Source: Evansella vedderi
GTDB lineage: Bacteria; Bacillota; Bacilli; Bacillales; Salisediminibacteriaceae
Length of the DNA stretch: 48,517 bases
Reading direction: 5' to 3'
NCBI RefSeq assembly: GCF_030813435.1
Contig: NZ_JAUSUG010000032.1
Span: 1-48,517 of the forward strand
Positions 8,422 through 16,649 of this stretch are shown piece by piece. The stretch's first letter is position 1. Every line of letters starts with the position of its first letter. The translations under genes and the position numbers were made by a program. The notes beneath the pieces are model-generated. The model had not been told where the DNA came from, ran no database searches, and worked only from the letters and a program-made list of their open reading frames with translations.

Positions 8422-9336
8422 CTACAATCGTTGATTTTTCATAAATATTTGTAACCAATTAGCCCATTCTTCTTGCTTATTTCCAATGACAAAATCCTCA
8501 AATACCTCATAACTAGACTCAGACAATTGATCGAATGCTTGTCCACCTATACCTATTTCGAGATCACTAAACCTCCCCTTTAACTGAGATATTATTTTAA
8601 TTACCTCTGATAAATTGTCTTCCATTGTACAAGAAATGAAAATAACAGTTGGTTGTACCTCTTCAACGACTTTTAAAATGTCCTGTTCTGGCAGTCCTTG
8701 TCCTAAATAAATGGTATCAAAGCCAATTTTTTTTAAAAACAGGGAAAATATTAATAAACCTAATTCATGAGACTCTCCAGGAGCACATACAGTAACAACC
8801 TTTATTCTCATTCTTCCAGCAGGCATATGGTGAAAAACCATACCTATTTTTGTCCTGAGGAAAGCTGAAATGAAATGTTCGTGTGCAATGGTGATTTCAT
8901 TTTTCACCCATTTTTCTCCTACATCCTTTAATAATTCACCTAATATTTGTATAACAACCTTTTCCATTGAAAACATAGCAAATGCTTGGTCTATTAATTG
9001 ATTACTTCGATTTTCTTCGAAGTTTAATAATGCTTGAAGTAGATCCTTCCTAAGTTGGATAATCGTACTTTCCGTTGTTTTATCAGGGTGTAAAAGTTTT
9101 TCCATATCTTCCTTTTCTAATAATTCAACGGCTTGACCGATTGTAAAACCTTGATTTATCTTATCTTGTAACCACTTTAAAATGGACAGTTGATTTTCTG
9201 TATACAATCGATGACCTGCTTGGTTACGAGTTGGATTTATAATTTTGTAACGTCTTTCCCAAGCACGTAAAGTTCCTGGCTGTATACCCAGTATCTTTGT
9301 TACTGCCTTTATATTATATTTTCCTACAAAGGTCAT
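8422..9336 (-). CDS. MerR-type regulator with B12-binding photoreceptor-like domain (CarH/LitR type)
   Basis: The 304 residues fall into three parts: a MerR helix-turn-helix (about 6-75, with RAWERRY), a helical middle domain, and a cobalamin-binding Rossmann domain (about 177-300). The middle domain has W143 followed nine residues later by E153-H154, the Wx9EH signature of CarH. The B12 domain has GESHELG (E188, H190, G193), the ExHxxG variant whose His is the lower axial ligand in CarH. These regulators bind adenosylcobalamin in the dark as DNA-bound tetramers and let go in light. It probably forms an operon with the small membrane protein gene upstream (70 bp gap). Its targets are unknown. 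Confidence 0.85.
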   Translation of the reverse strand: MTFVGKYNIKAVTKILGIQPGTLRAWERRYKIINPTRNQAGHRLYTENQLSILKWLQDKINQGFTIGQAVELLEKEDMEKLLHPDKTTESTIIQLRKDLLQALLNFEENRSNQLIDQAFAMFSMEKVVIQILGELLKDVGEKWVKNEITIAHEHFISAFLRTKIGMVFHHMPAGRMRIKVVTVCAPGESHELGLLIFSLFLKKIGFDTIYLGQGLPEQDILKVVEEVQPTVIFISCTMEDNLSEVIKIISQLKGRFSDLEIGIGGQAFDQLSESSYEVFEDFVIGNKQEEWANWLQIFMKNQRL

Positions 9337-9406
9337 CTTCTATTTCACCTTTTCTATTCCGTAATCCCTATCAATTTGTCTTAAATGCCCATAAAATAAT
9401 TTTCAT

Positions 9407-9778
9407 TTAATATTCTCTCCTCTTATAACGCTGTATTCGTTTTGAATAATCAATGCCCTCCATTATAGCATAGATAACAGCCACACCAACAATCGCTAAT
9501 GCTGCAACTCGGTAAAGGATAATCATCACTAGGAAGGTAAACCCATATATTAGTTTTTCAACTCGTTTTGAGTTTGGAAAGAAGGTATAAAAAATCAATC
9601 TTGAAATGGAAAGAACTCCAATGACAAAAAATAAGACAGCGACGAACCAAGAAAATGGTTCAAAAACGAGGGATTCCATAATTTCAGGAGAGGAGGAACT
9701 TAATAAGAAGTAAAATTGATTAGAGAATACTAAAACACTAATCCACCCACAGCAATAGTAAAGTAGCTTTTTACCCAC
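9407..9778 (-). CDS. Small membrane protein, unknown
   Basis: The 123-residue product has four hydrophobic stretches (about 8-27, 38-62, 75-90 and 92-108) and a strongly basic tail ending RIQRYKRREY. I do not recognise a family. It starts at a GTG with AGGAAGAGGG 7 nt upstream. The B12-binding MerR-type regulator begins 70 bp downstream on the same strand, so the two are probably cotranscribed and the protein might act in the same light or stress response. That link is inference only. Confidence 0.65.
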   Translation of the reverse strand: MGKKLLYYCCGWISVLVFSNQFYFLLSSSSPEIMESLVFEPFSWFVAVLFFVIGVLSISRLIFYTFFPNSKRVEKLIYGFTFLVMIILYRVAALAIVGVAVIYAIMEGIDYSKRIQRYKRREY

Positions 9779-9843
9779 TATATTACCCTCTTCCTATAGG
9801 AAAGTTACTATATGATATATGAGAGAAAATAGAAAAATTGCTC

Positions 9844-9885
9844 AAAAAAAGAATGTGACAAAGAAATATTTCCTGTCACATTCTC
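9844..9885 (-). terminator. Terminator after fhs
   Basis: A perfect 10-bp stem, GAATGTGACA with TGTCACATTC, is followed on the minus strand by a run of seven T. It lies just past the fhs stop codon. Confidence 0.9.
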
Positions 9886-9892
9886 TGAGTAA

Positions 9893-11575
9893 TTAAAACA
9901 GTCCTATTGCACGTCCTTTATTATCAACATCCATCTTTAAAGCTGCAGGCTCCTTTGGAAGACCAGGCATTGTCATGACATTACCAGTCAAAGCAACGAT
10001 AAACCCAGCACCAATGGATGGCTTTAACTCACGGACAGTAATTGTAAAGTCTGTAGGACGACCTAATTTTTTAGGGTCATCAGATAAGGAGTACTGTGTT
10101 TTTGCTATACAAATAGGCAGATTACCCCATCCATTTTTCTCAAAGCTCTCGATCTGTTTTAAGGCCTGTGGAGAAAACTCTACACCTTTTGCTCCATAGA
10201 CCTTCTGTGCAACAGCTTCAATTTTTTCTCGAATAGATGCATTAACGTCATACATATGGGAAAAGTTCTTATCCCCTTTTTCAATCTCCTGCACTACTCT
10301 TGATGCTAATTGTTTACCGCCGTTACCACCATTTGCCCAGACATCCGCTAGCTCCACATTGATTCCCTGTTCTTCACACCAAACTCGTAATGTTTCTATT
10401 TCTGCTTCCGTATCATGGATGAAACGATTGATGGCAACTACATGGGGTAAGCCAAATTGACGAATCGTTTCTACGTGTTTCTCTAAGTTTGAAAGACCAG
10501 CTTTAAGGGCTTCTACATTTTCTTCTTTTAAATTATCCTTCGGAATACCCCCATGCATTTTCAAAGCACGAATAGTAGCCACAATCACCACTACGTCCGG
10601 ATCAATTTCTCCAGCCCTAGTTTTAATATCAAGGAATTTCTCAGCCCCTAAGTCCGCGCCAAAACCAGCTTCTGTTACTACATAGTCCCCGAGCTTCGAT
10701 GCTAATTTTGTTGCAATAACACTGTTACACCCATGTGCAATATTGGCAAAAGGTCCGCCATGTATTAGAGCAGGAGTGTTTTCTAATGTTTGCACGAGAT
10801 TAGGCTTAATAGCATCTTTTAATAATAATGTTAAAGCACCTTCTGCCTTTAAATCGCTTACGGTAACTGGCTTCTCTTCTGGTGTATACGCCACAACAAT
10901 TTTAGCAAGCCTCTTCTTTAAATCCTCTAAGTCTTTAGATAGGCAAAGAATTGCCATTATTTCCGATGCTACAGTAATATCAAAGCCATCTTCTCGCGGA
11001 ACTCCTTGAAGAGGCCCCCCCAATCCAATAATCACATTTCTTAATGCCCTATCGTTCATGTCAAGAACCCGTTTCCAGACCACTCTTCTTACATCGATAT
11101 TTAATTCATTACCACGATGAATGTGATTGTCTAGCATAGCTGCTAATGCATTATGTGCAGTTGTAATCGCATGAATATCTCCAGTAAAATGGAGGTTTAT
11201 ATCTTCCATTGGTACAACTTGTGAATAACCTCCACCGGCGGCTCCACCTTTTATACCCATCGTCGGTCCTAAAGATGGTTCTCTAAGGGCAATAATCGTA
11301 TTTTTTCCAATCTTATTTAACGCCTGACCTAAACCAACTGTGACAGTGGATTTCCCTTCCCCTGCGGGTGTTGGATTAATGGCAGTAACTAAAATAACTT
11401 TCCCATTAGGTTTATCTTGAAGGCGGTCCATAATGGATAAAGAAAGTTTTGCTTTATAGTGTCCATATGGCTCCCATTCATCTTCCGAAAGCTGAAGTCT
11501 CTTTGTTAATTCCTTTATGGGCATCATTTCAGCAGCTTGTGCTATTTCAATATCTGATTTTACTTGTTGACTCAT
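9893..11575 (-). CDS. fhs: Formate-tetrahydrofolate ligase
   Basis: The 560-residue protein is the normal length for the family. The nucleotide-binding loop [14 protein letters not shown] lies near residues 69-82, and the family blocks [20 protein letters not shown] and FTGDIHAI follow. It makes 10-formyltetrahydrofolate from formate, ATP and tetrahydrofolate in one-carbon metabolism. AAAAGGAGTGG precedes the ATG. A sigma-A promoter overlapped by a cre site lies about 220 bp upstream, with a gene remnant in between, so carbon catabolite control is possible. Flanking genes are otherwise the ypb cluster, so fhs and the B12-type regulator appear inserted relative to B. subtilis. Confidence 0.96.
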   Translation of the reverse strand: MSQQVKSDIEIAQAAEMMPIKELTKRLQLSEDEWEPYGHYKAKLSLSIMDRLQDKPNGKVILVTAINPTPAGEGKSTVTVGLGQALNKIGKNTIIALREPSLGPTMGIKGGAAGGGYSQVVPMEDINLHFTGDIHAITTAHNALAAMLDNHIHRGNELNIDVRRVVWKRVLDMNDRALRNVIIGLGGPLQGVPREDGFDITVASEIMAILCLSKDLEDLKKRLAKIVVAYTPEEKPVTVSDLKAEGALTLLLKDAIKPNLVQTLENTPALIHGGPFANIAHGCNSVIATKLASKLGDYVVTEAGFGADLGAEKFLDIKTRAGEIDPDVVVIVATIRALKMHGGIPKDNLKEENVEALKAGLSNLEKHVETIRQFGLPHVVAINRFIHDTEAEIETLRVWCEEQGINVELADVWANGGNGGKQLASRVVQEIEKGDKNFSHMYDVNASIREKIEAVAQKVYGAKGVEFSPQALKQIESFEKNGWGNLPICIAKTQYSLSDDPKKLGRPTDFTITVRELKPSIGAGFIVALTGNVMTMPGLPKEPAALKMDVDNKGRAIGLF

Positions 11576-11604
11576 GTTTCCACTCCTTTTAACTGTTCAC
11601 TTTG

Positions 11605-11753
11605 CTAAATTAGTTCTTTATCTAACTCTTGAATTAGACTTTCCTTTGTTAGTATACCAGTTTTTTTTAAGATAGCCCCTAATAAAATCATTCCGCTACT
11701 TGATTATTACCTAGCTTTTCTGTTAAACCACTTCCAAAATGTCCGGTAATCAT
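11605..11753 (-). pseudogene. Frameshifted fragment resembling the C-terminus of a 2-oxoacid:acceptor oxidoreductase gamma subunit
   Basis: Two short minus-strand frames adjoin. The first (11753-11688) ends GLTEKLGNNQVAE and then a stop. The second (11691-11605), in another frame, reads MILLGAILKKTGI followed by LTKESLIQELDKELI and a stop. Joined by one added base they give a continuous stretch resembling the conserved end of gamma subunits of pyruvate or 2-oxoacid oxidoreductases, where LGNxxVANMVxLGA and TGxVxxESL are usual. The rest of the subunit is missing. The resemblance is from memory, not from a search, and the fragment is short. It lies in the long leader of fhs. Confidence 0.4.
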
Positions 11754-11797
11754 TATTAGTTTTTTTAATAGTCGCTCCCCTCCCTATCCCAAACTTT

Positions 11798-11827
11798 ATT
11801 ATAAGCCAATAATGAAAACGCTTTCAA
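11798..11827 (-). promoter_or_regulatory. Sigma-A promoter upstream of fhs
   Basis: On the minus strand TTGAAA (11827-11822) and TATAAT (11803-11798) are separated by 18 bp. Transcription would start near 11790, giving fhs a leader of about 215 nt that contains the gene remnant. Confidence 0.65.
11813..11826. promoter_or_regulatory. cre site (CcpA operator)
   Basis: TGAAAACGCTTTCA matches the cre consensus TGWAANCGNTNWCA at every position and is nearly palindromic. It covers the -35 region of the promoter above, a position that in known cases represses transcription. CcpA control of fhs is therefore an inference. Confidence 0.75.
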
Positions 11828-11858
11828 CCTATAATAAATATAGTCATAAAAATGTTAA

Positions 11859-12022
11859 ATTTATTTAGTTCAAAAAGGAAGTGCGCCTTTTTACGATAAG
11901 CATGCTCGTCGCTCGTCAGTTATGAGAAGAGCACTCATAACTGACTTTTAAAACATGCGACGGCTTAGCTTATCGTATTTATTTAGTTCAAAAAGGAAGT
12001 GCGCCTTTTTGAACTAAATAAA
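11859..12022. repeat. Nested palindromic element with a 34-bp direct repeat
   Basis: The 34-bp block beginning ATTTATTTAGTTCAAAAAGG occurs at 11859-11892 and again at 11977-12010. The second copy folds with the sequence after it into a 19-bp perfect stem (TTTATTTAGTTCAAAAAGG with its complement ending at about 12021). Between the copies lies another palindrome: ACGATAAGC/GCTTATCGT, CGTCGC/GCGACG, and the innermost GTCAGTTATGAG/CTCATAACTGAC. It is non-coding and sits between ypbF and fhs. Confidence 0.85.
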
Positions 12023-12047
12023 AAAAGAGCCTTTTTTTGTGGGCTCT
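12022..12047 (-). terminator. Terminator after ypbF
   Basis: On the minus strand AGAGCC, a loop of about nine bases, then GGCTCT is followed by a T-run. It lies directly after the ypbF stop codon. Confidence 0.8.
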
Positions 12048-12051
12048 GTTG

Positions 12052-12495
12052 TTATTTATGATATAAATTAATATCGTATTTATTTTTTAACTCGTGGTAC
12101 TGTGAGATTCTTTTAACTTCTAGTTGGTTAGAGTTCCATATATCTGAAGCACGATCAATAACATCCTCTTTTAACTCCTCAAAATCCTTTTCAGCTTTCT
12201 CATACTTTTTTGACTTAACATCAAAGTAGTAAAAACAAAAGAATAAAACTGCTAACCAAACCACAATAATAATATCTGAAAGTAATAACGATAGGTAAGA
12301 GCTAACACTCTCACCTGACATCAATTTTAAAACAATATAAATTATCCCAGCTGCTAAAATGCCTAAAAACAACAGGCCCCATTTCATCATCGTTTTTTCT
12401 GCTTTCTCTTCCTTTTGCTTTGCCTCAATTAAGGCTTCAATAATGACTTCATGATATTCTTTTATTCCGTTAGAATCCCTTTCTATACTTGCCAT
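12052..12495 (-). CDS. ypbF: YpbF-like membrane protein (DUF2663 type)
   Basis: The 147-residue protein has a charged helical N-terminus, two membrane segments (about 42-60 and 70-92) and a highly charged, coiled-coil-prone C-terminal region (about 93-147). Both ends are predicted to be cytoplasmic. Length, topology and position after a YpbE-like gene fit YpbF, whose function is unknown. The assignment rests on synteny and shape rather than on catalytic motifs. Confidence 0.7.
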   Translation of the reverse strand: MASIERDSNGIKEYHEVIIEALIEAKQKEEKAEKTMMKWGLLFLGILAAGIIYIVLKLMSGESVSSYLSLLLSDIIIVVWLAVLFFCFYYFDVKSKKYEKAEKDFEELKEDVIDRASDIWNSNQLEVKRISQYHELKNKYDINLYHK

Positions 12496-12558
12496 ATAGT
12501 AAATCCCCCTTGCATTTAGATACTACATTATATGCAAGTTAGACAAGTTATACATCCT

Positions 12559-12864
12559 TTATCCTATGAGTTTTTCTACCCAAATTGGATATGTGACAAC
12601 AGCAGCTACGAGTAAAAGAAATAATATCAATAATATTCGTACAAGGGGAAATTGAACTTGTTTTTTCTTTTTATCATTTTTATTTTCTTTTCTTGTTTTC
12701 CCACTAAATTCACCTTTTGATTGATGAACTTCCTTTCTCGAAGGCAGGTTTAAAACATCCTGATAATCAACATCTAACGTTTCAAATTCAGTTTCTTCCT
12801 GCTTTTTACTAGCTAATTGTTTTTTTCTAAGTCTTACTTCACTACGTGGAGGATAATTTGCCAA
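12559..12864 (-). CDS. ypbE: YpbE-like single-pass membrane protein lacking LysM
   Basis: This encodes about 101 residues: a long basic, Lys/Arg/Glu-rich N-terminus with two PPRSEV/LPSRKEV-like repeats, one membrane helix (about 76-94) and then only a few residues. B. subtilis YpbE is about 240 residues, with a LysM domain after the membrane helix, so this copy is short or truncated. TTG at 12864 is preferred because AAGGAGGGG lies 8 nt upstream. The ATG at 12906 lies upstream of that site and overlaps ypbD. It sits between ypbD and ypbF, as in B. subtilis. Confidence 0.65.
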   Translation of the reverse strand: MANYPPRSEVRLRKKQLASKKQEETEFETLDVDYQDVLNLPSRKEVHQSKGEFSGKTRKENKNDKKKKQVQFPLVRILLILFLLLVAAVVTYPIWVEKLIG

Positions 12865-12892
12865 TTGTCCATCCCCTCCTTCTTTTAACTTC

Positions 12893-13477
12893 CTATTTCT
12901 GACCATTGTAAAGAAATAATCGATATTTAATACATAAACCTAGAAGCATATCTATTAGCATATGACAAATGATAACTGTTAATAAATTTTCAGTTAAATA
13001 AAATAGAAACCCTAAAAAGAAGCTTAAAAGAATTGTAAAGCTAAATAAAAAGTAATTGTGTAGATATCGAATGTGAATTAACGCGAAAATAAGTGAAGCA
13101 GGTATTATTCCAAAAGTGGTTTGTAATAATCCCCGAAACATGACTTCTTCTGATATTCCAACAATTAGGGAAATAAATCCAATGTGTAGTGGATGTCTTC
13201 CCTTAAATATTCGCTCATTAATACCTCCGTCATCAAACCATTTCCTTGGTAAAAATTTAGCTAGAATTAATTCAACCACTACTACAAATACCGCTGCAGT
13301 TATTCCAATAATTATATGATTCACATTCCATTGAATAAATGTAAAAGGGTATAACCAATTACCTGTTAGAATTCTACTTCCAATAAGGGCGAGTCCTAGC
13401 ATAAGAAATTGAGTAAAATATAAATTTAATAACAACTCTTTATCTGTCAAATTTTTAATTATGTCTGCTTGTTTCAT
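12893..13477 (-). CDS. ypbD: CPBP-family intramembrane metalloprotease (YpbD)
   Basis: This 194-residue polytopic membrane protein has the three CPBP/Abi motifs: SEEVMFRG (Glu110, Glu111, Arg115), FALIHIRY and a C-terminal CHMLIDM. The family comprises Rce1-like membrane proteases. The substrate is not known. GGAGGGGG lies upstream of the ATG, and the start overlaps the end of recQ by 23 bp, so the genes are translationally linked. Confidence 0.85.
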   Translation of the reverse strand: MKQADIIKNLTDKELLLNLYFTQFLMLGLALIGSRILTGNWLYPFTFIQWNVNHIIIGITAAVFVVVVELILAKFLPRKWFDDGGINERIFKGRHPLHIGFISLIVGISEEVMFRGLLQTTFGIIPASLIFALIHIRYLHNYFLFSFTILLSFFLGFLFYLTENLLTVIICHMLIDMLLGLCIKYRLFLYNGQK

Positions 13478-15014
13478 TTAGTAACCCCCTCCGGTTATAG
13501 GGCACTAATATATTCTCCAGTTCTTCCTGCCAAGATGCAAATGTATTCTCATCCTGTGAATAGTCATTCAAAGGATAATTTTCAATAGTTAAACCACAGT
13601 TAGAGCAGCACTTCTTTAATGTTCCGGTCATCTCTTCACCAAAGTATTGGAGAACCCCTTTTCTTATGCATTCCTTCCCATTTAATAATGATTCAATCTG
13701 GTAAAAATTATTCTCTTTATGTTTTCTTCTAGAAAGAAAATGTTGATACAGTTTCTTGAATAATTGGTCATTTACTCTTTCCATATGAATATGTTTATCA
13801 TCTAAAGCACCAAATTTCCTGAAATAATATAAAAGCATTTTCCAACGAGTCTCATCAATAAAAAGAACCCGTTGTAATTCTTCCATAACTGAACTATCTA
13901 CAAGAGGAGTGGTTGGATTCCACCCTTTGAGTACACTAAACCAAGTCTTTAACTCTCTTTCTGTAGGAAACTCTTGGTCGATAAATGCCATTGGTACAGC
14001 TCTATCTTCCTTTGTATAAAGTAATAAAGCTGTTGATTCTTGTCCGTCTCTGCCAGCACGGCCGATCTCTTGGACATATTGCTCAATGGACGGGGGAATA
14101 TGTAAATGAATAACGCTTCGAACATTTGGTTTATTAATCCCCATTCCAAATGCATTTGTAGAGCATATATAATTTATTTCATTATTCAAGAACTGGTGTT
14201 GTATTAACAGTCGGTCCTCTTTCGTCATTCCCCCGTGATAAAAGGCTACATCAACATAACCCTTTTCTTTCATAGTTTCGGCCATAGCAACTGCTTCTTT
14301 TCGAGTAGAAGTATAAATAATTGCCGGCTTTACTAATCTCTTCAGGTGTTCAAAAAACAGGTCCAGTTTTTCTGTTTTATCAAATGCTTCAACTGTAATA
14401 AGTTTAATCTGTTTTCGGTTAACTGAAAAGCGATGAATAACTGGTTGCTCCATAGCCAATTTCTTAATAATATCTTCTTCCACCTGGGAAGTGGCTGTAG
14501 CTGTTAGTGCAAGACAGGGTGGATTACCAATTCGTTCCTTCACCTCATGGAGTCGTAAATAATCTGTGCGGAATTCATGGCCCCATTGTGAAATACAATG
14601 GGCTTCATCAACAACAAAAAGACCAATCTGAATTCCCGATACTCTCCGTATTACCAAATCATTTGTTAACATCTCAGGGGAAATAAATAAAATAGAGTTC
14701 TTATTTAAAGACCTTAAGATTCGTTTCTTTTCTTCAAATGTAAGTAACCCATTAAGCTGAACTACGTTTTTATCACCAGCAGCACGAAGCTGATGAACTT
14801 GATCTTCCATCAAGGATAGTAATGGAGAGACAACGATAGTCATTCCCTCCATTAATTTTGCTGGAAAATGGTAGCAAAGGGTCTTCCCTGCTCCTGTTGG
14901 TAAAATGGCTAATACATCCCTTTTACTAAGAACTGATTGGATGATTTCCTCCTGGCCCGGACGGAATTGATCATGACCAAACTTACTTTTCAATAATTCA
15001 GTTAAATTAATCAT
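13455..15014 (-). CDS. recQ: RecQ-family ATP-dependent DNA helicase (RecS type)
   Basis: The 519-residue helicase has motif I LPTGAGKT (Lys44), DEAH box VVDEAHCISQWGHEFR, motif V/VI blocks ending in QEIGRAGRDG, and a zinc-binding CCSNCG near the C-terminus. There is no HRDC domain, as in the short RecQ (RecS) of B. subtilis at 496 residues. The role is DNA repair and recombination. It starts 8 bp after ypbB and overlaps ypbD, so ypbB-recQ-ypbD-ypbE-ypbF is a probable operon. Confidence 0.93.
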   Translation of the reverse strand: MINLTELLKSKFGHDQFRPGQEEIIQSVLSKRDVLAILPTGAGKTLCYHFPAKLMEGMTIVVSPLLSLMEDQVHQLRAAGDKNVVQLNGLLTFEEKKRILRSLNKNSILFISPEMLTNDLVIRRVSGIQIGLFVVDEAHCISQWGHEFRTDYLRLHEVKERIGNPPCLALTATATSQVEEDIIKKLAMEQPVIHRFSVNRKQIKLITVEAFDKTEKLDLFFEHLKRLVKPAIIYTSTRKEAVAMAETMKEKGYVDVAFYHGGMTKEDRLLIQHQFLNNEINYICSTNAFGMGINKPNVRSVIHLHIPPSIEQYVQEIGRAGRDGQESTALLLYTKEDRAVPMAFIDQEFPTERELKTWFSVLKGWNPTTPLVDSSVMEELQRVLFIDETRWKMLLYYFRKFGALDDKHIHMERVNDQLFKKLYQHFLSRRKHKENNFYQIESLLNGKECIRKGVLQYFGEEMTGTLKKCCSNCGLTIENYPLNDYSQDENTFASWQEELENILVPYNRRGLLNETSRHN

Positions 15015-15022
15015 ATTTAAAT

Positions 15023-16072
15023 CTACCTTTGCTTCGTTAAGGCTAACCTAATTTGGAAATAACTTAATTGGGGTAATTGTTCCTTAATTAGCCTTAATTT
15101 TTTTGTCTTTAATTTACTTGCCACAGAAAGTACGTCCTTGATATGTTGATAAGTTAAATAAGGTTTGTAACTAAAATTTGGTTCATATAAAGCCAGTTCA
15201 ATTAAATGATCTTCAATTGTACTATGCTTTAAACCCCTTAGCATTTTTACTTCTTCTATTGTTCGTCCTTGCTTAAGCAGTCTACTTGTTTCTTTGGCAG
15301 ACTTAGTTACAAATTGGTGTTCATTAATACCGAATAGGAATTGGCTTAACATCGGGTAACTTCCTTGATTTCCCTTTACCGAAACAAAACATCGATGTAA
15401 AATAGCTTGAAAATGTATTCGAGCATATAATGGGTCATTTTGATAGGCTTCGGATAATTGTTTAAATGTTTTCCCTGTCCTCATAGGGCTCGTCAGTCGA
15501 TTTACAAATAAATTCCCTTCCCTTTCTGGTAGATCAGTTAGGAAGTTGTACAAATCTAAGTGCAGTCTTTCTGCCAAGACTCTATAATTATTGGAATGAT
15601 ACTTAAACAATTGCTTTACCCACATTTGTGTTTCCTGATGGTAGCTTACTGGCAAAAAGGACGTTTGACCTCTATTAAGAAAAGAAAGGCTTTGAACAGT
15701 TAAGGATAAACGTTCCCATAAAAGGCCTGCAGAGCCATTCCATTCATATTTAGCACCATCATAACCTTCAGGTAATTGGAACTGTCTAGATAATTCACGA
15801 CGCTTCCTTTCCCCACTTTCTGTAATTTTAATGGTTTCAGAGCCTTGAAAACAAATCCACCCCATGTCTTCAAGCTTTTTTAATCCTTCTGTATAATCCT
15901 GTCTGGTTAAAGCTTTTAAACTCCCTACATATTCCGAGCATTTAAACAAGTAAGCATCCTGAATCGTTTGGGCAGATCTTTTTCCCTTTAATAAATGATA
16001 TATTCCGCCTATTGTTCTTTGTTCATTTATGTAATTAATTAACTGTAACATAAGCCAATTGAAACAATTCAT
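15023..16072 (-). CDS. ypbB: YpbB, helix-turn-helix protein paired with RecQ
   Basis: The 349-residue protein matches the usual YpbB length. The C-terminal part (about 255-349) has a helix-turn-helix of the type found at the end of RecQ (EEVKMLRGLKHSTIEDHLIE), which may supply DNA binding that the short RecQ lacks. The N-terminal half is helical and unassigned. AAGGGG precedes the ATG. It is the first gene of the recQ operon and is divergent from fer. Confidence 0.85.
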   Translation of the reverse strand: MNCFNWLMLQLINYINEQRTIGGIYHLLKGKRSAQTIQDAYLFKCSEYVGSLKALTRQDYTEGLKKLEDMGWICFQGSETIKITESGERKRRELSRQFQLPEGYDGAKYEWNGSAGLLWERLSLTVQSLSFLNRGQTSFLPVSYHQETQMWVKQLFKYHSNNYRVLAERLHLDLYNFLTDLPEREGNLFVNRLTSPMRTGKTFKQLSEAYQNDPLYARIHFQAILHRCFVSVKGNQGSYPMLSQFLFGINEHQFVTKSAKETSRLLKQGRTIEEVKMLRGLKHSTIEDHLIELALYEPNFSYKPYLTYQHIKDVLSVASKLKTKKLRLIKEQLPQLSYFQIRLALTKQR

Positions 16073-16179
16073 ATTAATTACCCCTTTTTATCGACAAATC
16101 TATACATTTATTATAAGTGACTGTTTCCTTTCCATCTACTAAAATCCTGTTTTTATAGGTACGGTCATTAATATTTTTA

Positions 16180-16208
16180 TTGAAATGTAACATGGGAACA
16201 ATTACAAT
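16180..16208 (+). promoter_or_regulatory. Probable sigma-A promoter of fer
   Basis: TTGAAA (16180-16185) and TACAAT (16203-16208) are separated by 17 bp. The predicted leader contains a hairpin, AAAGAAC with GTTCTTT (about 16217-16248). Confidence 0.55.
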
Positions 16209-16263
16209 AAAATAGAAAGAACATTCTTCACAAAAGGAGCGTTCTTTAACACATACCCTTTAA

Positions 16264-16572
<309 letters not shown>

Positions 16573-16584
16573 ATTTAATTAAAT

Positions 16585-16608
16585 AACCACCGAGTTTCGG
16601 TGGTTTTT
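16585..16608 (+). terminator. Terminator after fer
   Basis: AACCACCGA pairs perfectly with TCGGTGGTT across a three-base loop, followed by TTT. Confidence 0.9.
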
Positions 16609-16616
16609 CCTTTTTC

Positions 16617-16648
16617 AAAAAATAAAGGCACATTCATCGCGATGCCCT
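16617..16648 (-). terminator. Terminator after the Crp-type regulator gene
   Basis: On the minus strand GGCATcgcgATG and a GTGCC arm form a short hairpin followed by TTTATTTTTT, directly after the stop codon at 16650. Confidence 0.55.
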
Positions 16649-16649
16649 C

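Noticed and set aside
11576-11797. Long fhs leader considered as a riboswitch
   Set aside because: I see none of the conserved blocks of folate, SAM or other riboswitches, and the gene-remnant reading explains part of it better.
11859-12010. Two 34-bp direct repeats considered as a CRISPR remnant
   Set aside because: There are only two copies, the interval is a palindrome rather than a spacer, and no cas genes are present.
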